Part shown: one piece after another, positions 4,690 through 5,453 of the stretch
How positions within the stretch are numbered: the first letter of the stretch is position 1
Layout: each line of letters begins with the position of its first letter
Source: Campylobacterota bacterium
GTDB lineage: Bacteria > Campylobacterota > Campylobacteria > Campylobacterales > Sulfurovaceae
DNA: 5,453 nucleotides
Direction: 5' to 3'
Assembly (NCBI GenBank): GCA_013153345.1
Contig: JAADEQ010000134.1
Location: 1 to 5,453, forward strand
Translations under genes and position numbers: made by a program
The notes under the pieces: model-generated
Seen by the model: only the letters and a program-made list of their open reading frames with translations
The model's database searches: none
Told to the model about the DNA's origin: nothing

Positions 4690-5453
4690 ATGAAAATTGG
4701 GCTATACATAGTATCTTCTATCTTATTTATTATTGCTGTTGCGGTAGCGACATATTTAATAAATCCAGGAAGCTACTCATTTGATATTTTAGATATTCAT
4801 CTGCCAAAGATTCCAGTTGCTGTATGGGTTGCATTGCCAGTTGCACTTTTGGCTATATTTTCAGTTATTCATATGGCTTTTTATGGAGCAAAGGTATTTT
4901 TTGCAAATAAGAAGTGGAGAAGTGATGCTAATAAGCTAGAAGAGGGAATCTATTGGTCATTGATTAAAGAGCCAACAACTATTACATATTATCATCCAGA
5001 GATTGAAAAGAGTGCATCTCTTTTATCTTTTTCTACTATTGAGCCAAAAGAGGAGCAGAGTGAGCAAAGCAGTAGATTATCTTCTAAATTAAAAGATGTA
5101 CTAAATGTAATTTATAAGATAAGAAAAGGGGAGTATGTAGATTTAAAGAAAGAGAAGTTTGCCAAACATCTCTCTCCAGATAATGAGATAGTAATTGAGA
5201 ATGAGATTAATAGATTAAACCATGACCCAAAATATGCTTTAAAGATTTTGGACTTTAAGGATAGATATGATGAGAGGGTTATAAATTTAGCGCTTGATAA
5301 GCTAGTTGAGACTCAAGATTTTTATACTATTAAGAAGTATGGGAAAGAGATTGGAAAAGAGAGATTCTTTAAGTTGCTTCAAAGGGTAGAGAAGGGAGAG
5401 GATATTGGATTTAGCAAAGATATGCTTCGTAGCTTTTTAGAGTTTTATACTCT
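4690..5453 (+). CDS. Two-TM membrane protein with cytoplasmic domain, 3' end beyond the window
   Basis: An open frame of 254 codons runs off the right edge. The start is clear: AAGGAG at 4679-4684 lies 5 nt before ATG, 18 bp after the dksA-like stop. Hydrophobic segments at residues about 4-23 and 42-64 flank a short loop with NPGSYSFDILDIHLP, then comes a basic stretch (residues 68-82, FANKKWR) and a long soluble, charged region. By the positive-inside rule both ends are cytoplasmic. The two-TM front end resembles LapA/DUF1049 proteins in layout, but I would not assign the family. From residue about 105 on there is no motif I recognise; a Glu/Ser-rich patch (113-131) looks like a flexible linker before a helical domain. 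In Campylobacter jejuni, as I recall, a membrane protein of unknown function (Cj0124c) follows the dksA-like gene, so this is probably its counterpart. Function unknown. Confidence 0.8.
   Translation, partial: MKIGLYIVSSILFIIAVAVATYLINPGSYSFDILDIHLPKIPVAVWVALPVALLAIFSVIHMAFYGAKVFFANKKWRSDANKLEEGIYWSLIKEPTTITYYHPEIEKSASLLSFSTIEPKEEQSEQSSRLSSKLKDVLNVIYKIRKGEYVDLKKEKFAKHLSPDNEIVIENEINRLNHDPKYALKILDFKDRYDERVINLALDKLVETQDFYTIKKYGKEIGKERFFKLLQRVEKGEDIGFSKDMLRSFLEFYT

Noticed and set aside
1..5453. Mobile element, CRISPR array or defence system
   Set aside because: No transposase or integrase frame, no terminal inverted repeats, no repeat-spacer pattern; all complete genes but the DUF2062 protein have recognisable housekeeping roles.

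Overview
The window is AT-rich (roughly one third G+C by eye) and gene-dense. It looks like chromosomal housekeeping DNA from a Campylobacterota (Epsilonproteobacteria) species. The reasons are the arginine codons (almost all AGA), promoters with a clear TATAAT box but no -35 box and only spaced T-runs upstream, and the order rlmH - dksA-like gene - two-TM membrane protein, which I recall from Campylobacter. I cannot name a genus. A vent or sediment lineage such as Nautiliales, or a relative of Sulfurimonas or Nitratiruptor, would fit, but this is inference.

Layout. Bases 1-129 are an AT-rich intergenic region with a promoter for trpS and possibly a divergent promoter and start codon for a gene lying off the left edge. 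trpS (130-1101, +) encodes tryptophanyl-tRNA synthetase. It converges on, and overlaps by 26 bp, a minus-strand DUF2062 membrane protein gene (1076-1606, -); a T-rich terminator for trpS sits in that overlap. A 202-bp divergent region (1607-1808) separates DUF2062 from rpsB and carries a promoter for each, plus a structured leader of about 113 nt in front of rpsB. rpsB (1809-2678) and tsf (2689-3567) form the classic S2 / EF-Ts operon, closed by a compact hairpin terminator whose loop contains the tsf stop codon. A 262-bp AT-rich gap follows, with a promoter and a leader of about 120 nt. Then come rlmH (3830-4297), a DksA/TraR-type zinc-finger gene with a TTG start (4312-4671), and the first 254 codons of a two-TM membrane protein (4690 to the window end), closely spaced as one operon.

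Functionally the genes converge on translation and its control: tRNA charging (TrpS), a 30S protein (S2), an elongation factor (EF-Ts), a 23S rRNA methyltransferase (RlmH), and a probable RNA-polymerase-binding regulator of the stringent type (DksA-like).

I see no mobile element, CRISPR array, tRNA, rRNA, phage gene or defence system. The most interesting item is not a protein: it is the rpsB leader. A long-range stem begins at the predicted transcription start and encloses two hairpins, one of which presents a six-base anti-Shine-Dalgarno sequence that can pair with the rpsB ribosome-binding site. This is a good candidate for an S2 autoregulatory RNA. Secondary points are a lysine-rich protein tail encoded by the antisense of a terminator, a sharp change of Glu codon use inside the dksA-like gene, and the absence of accD upstream of rlmH.
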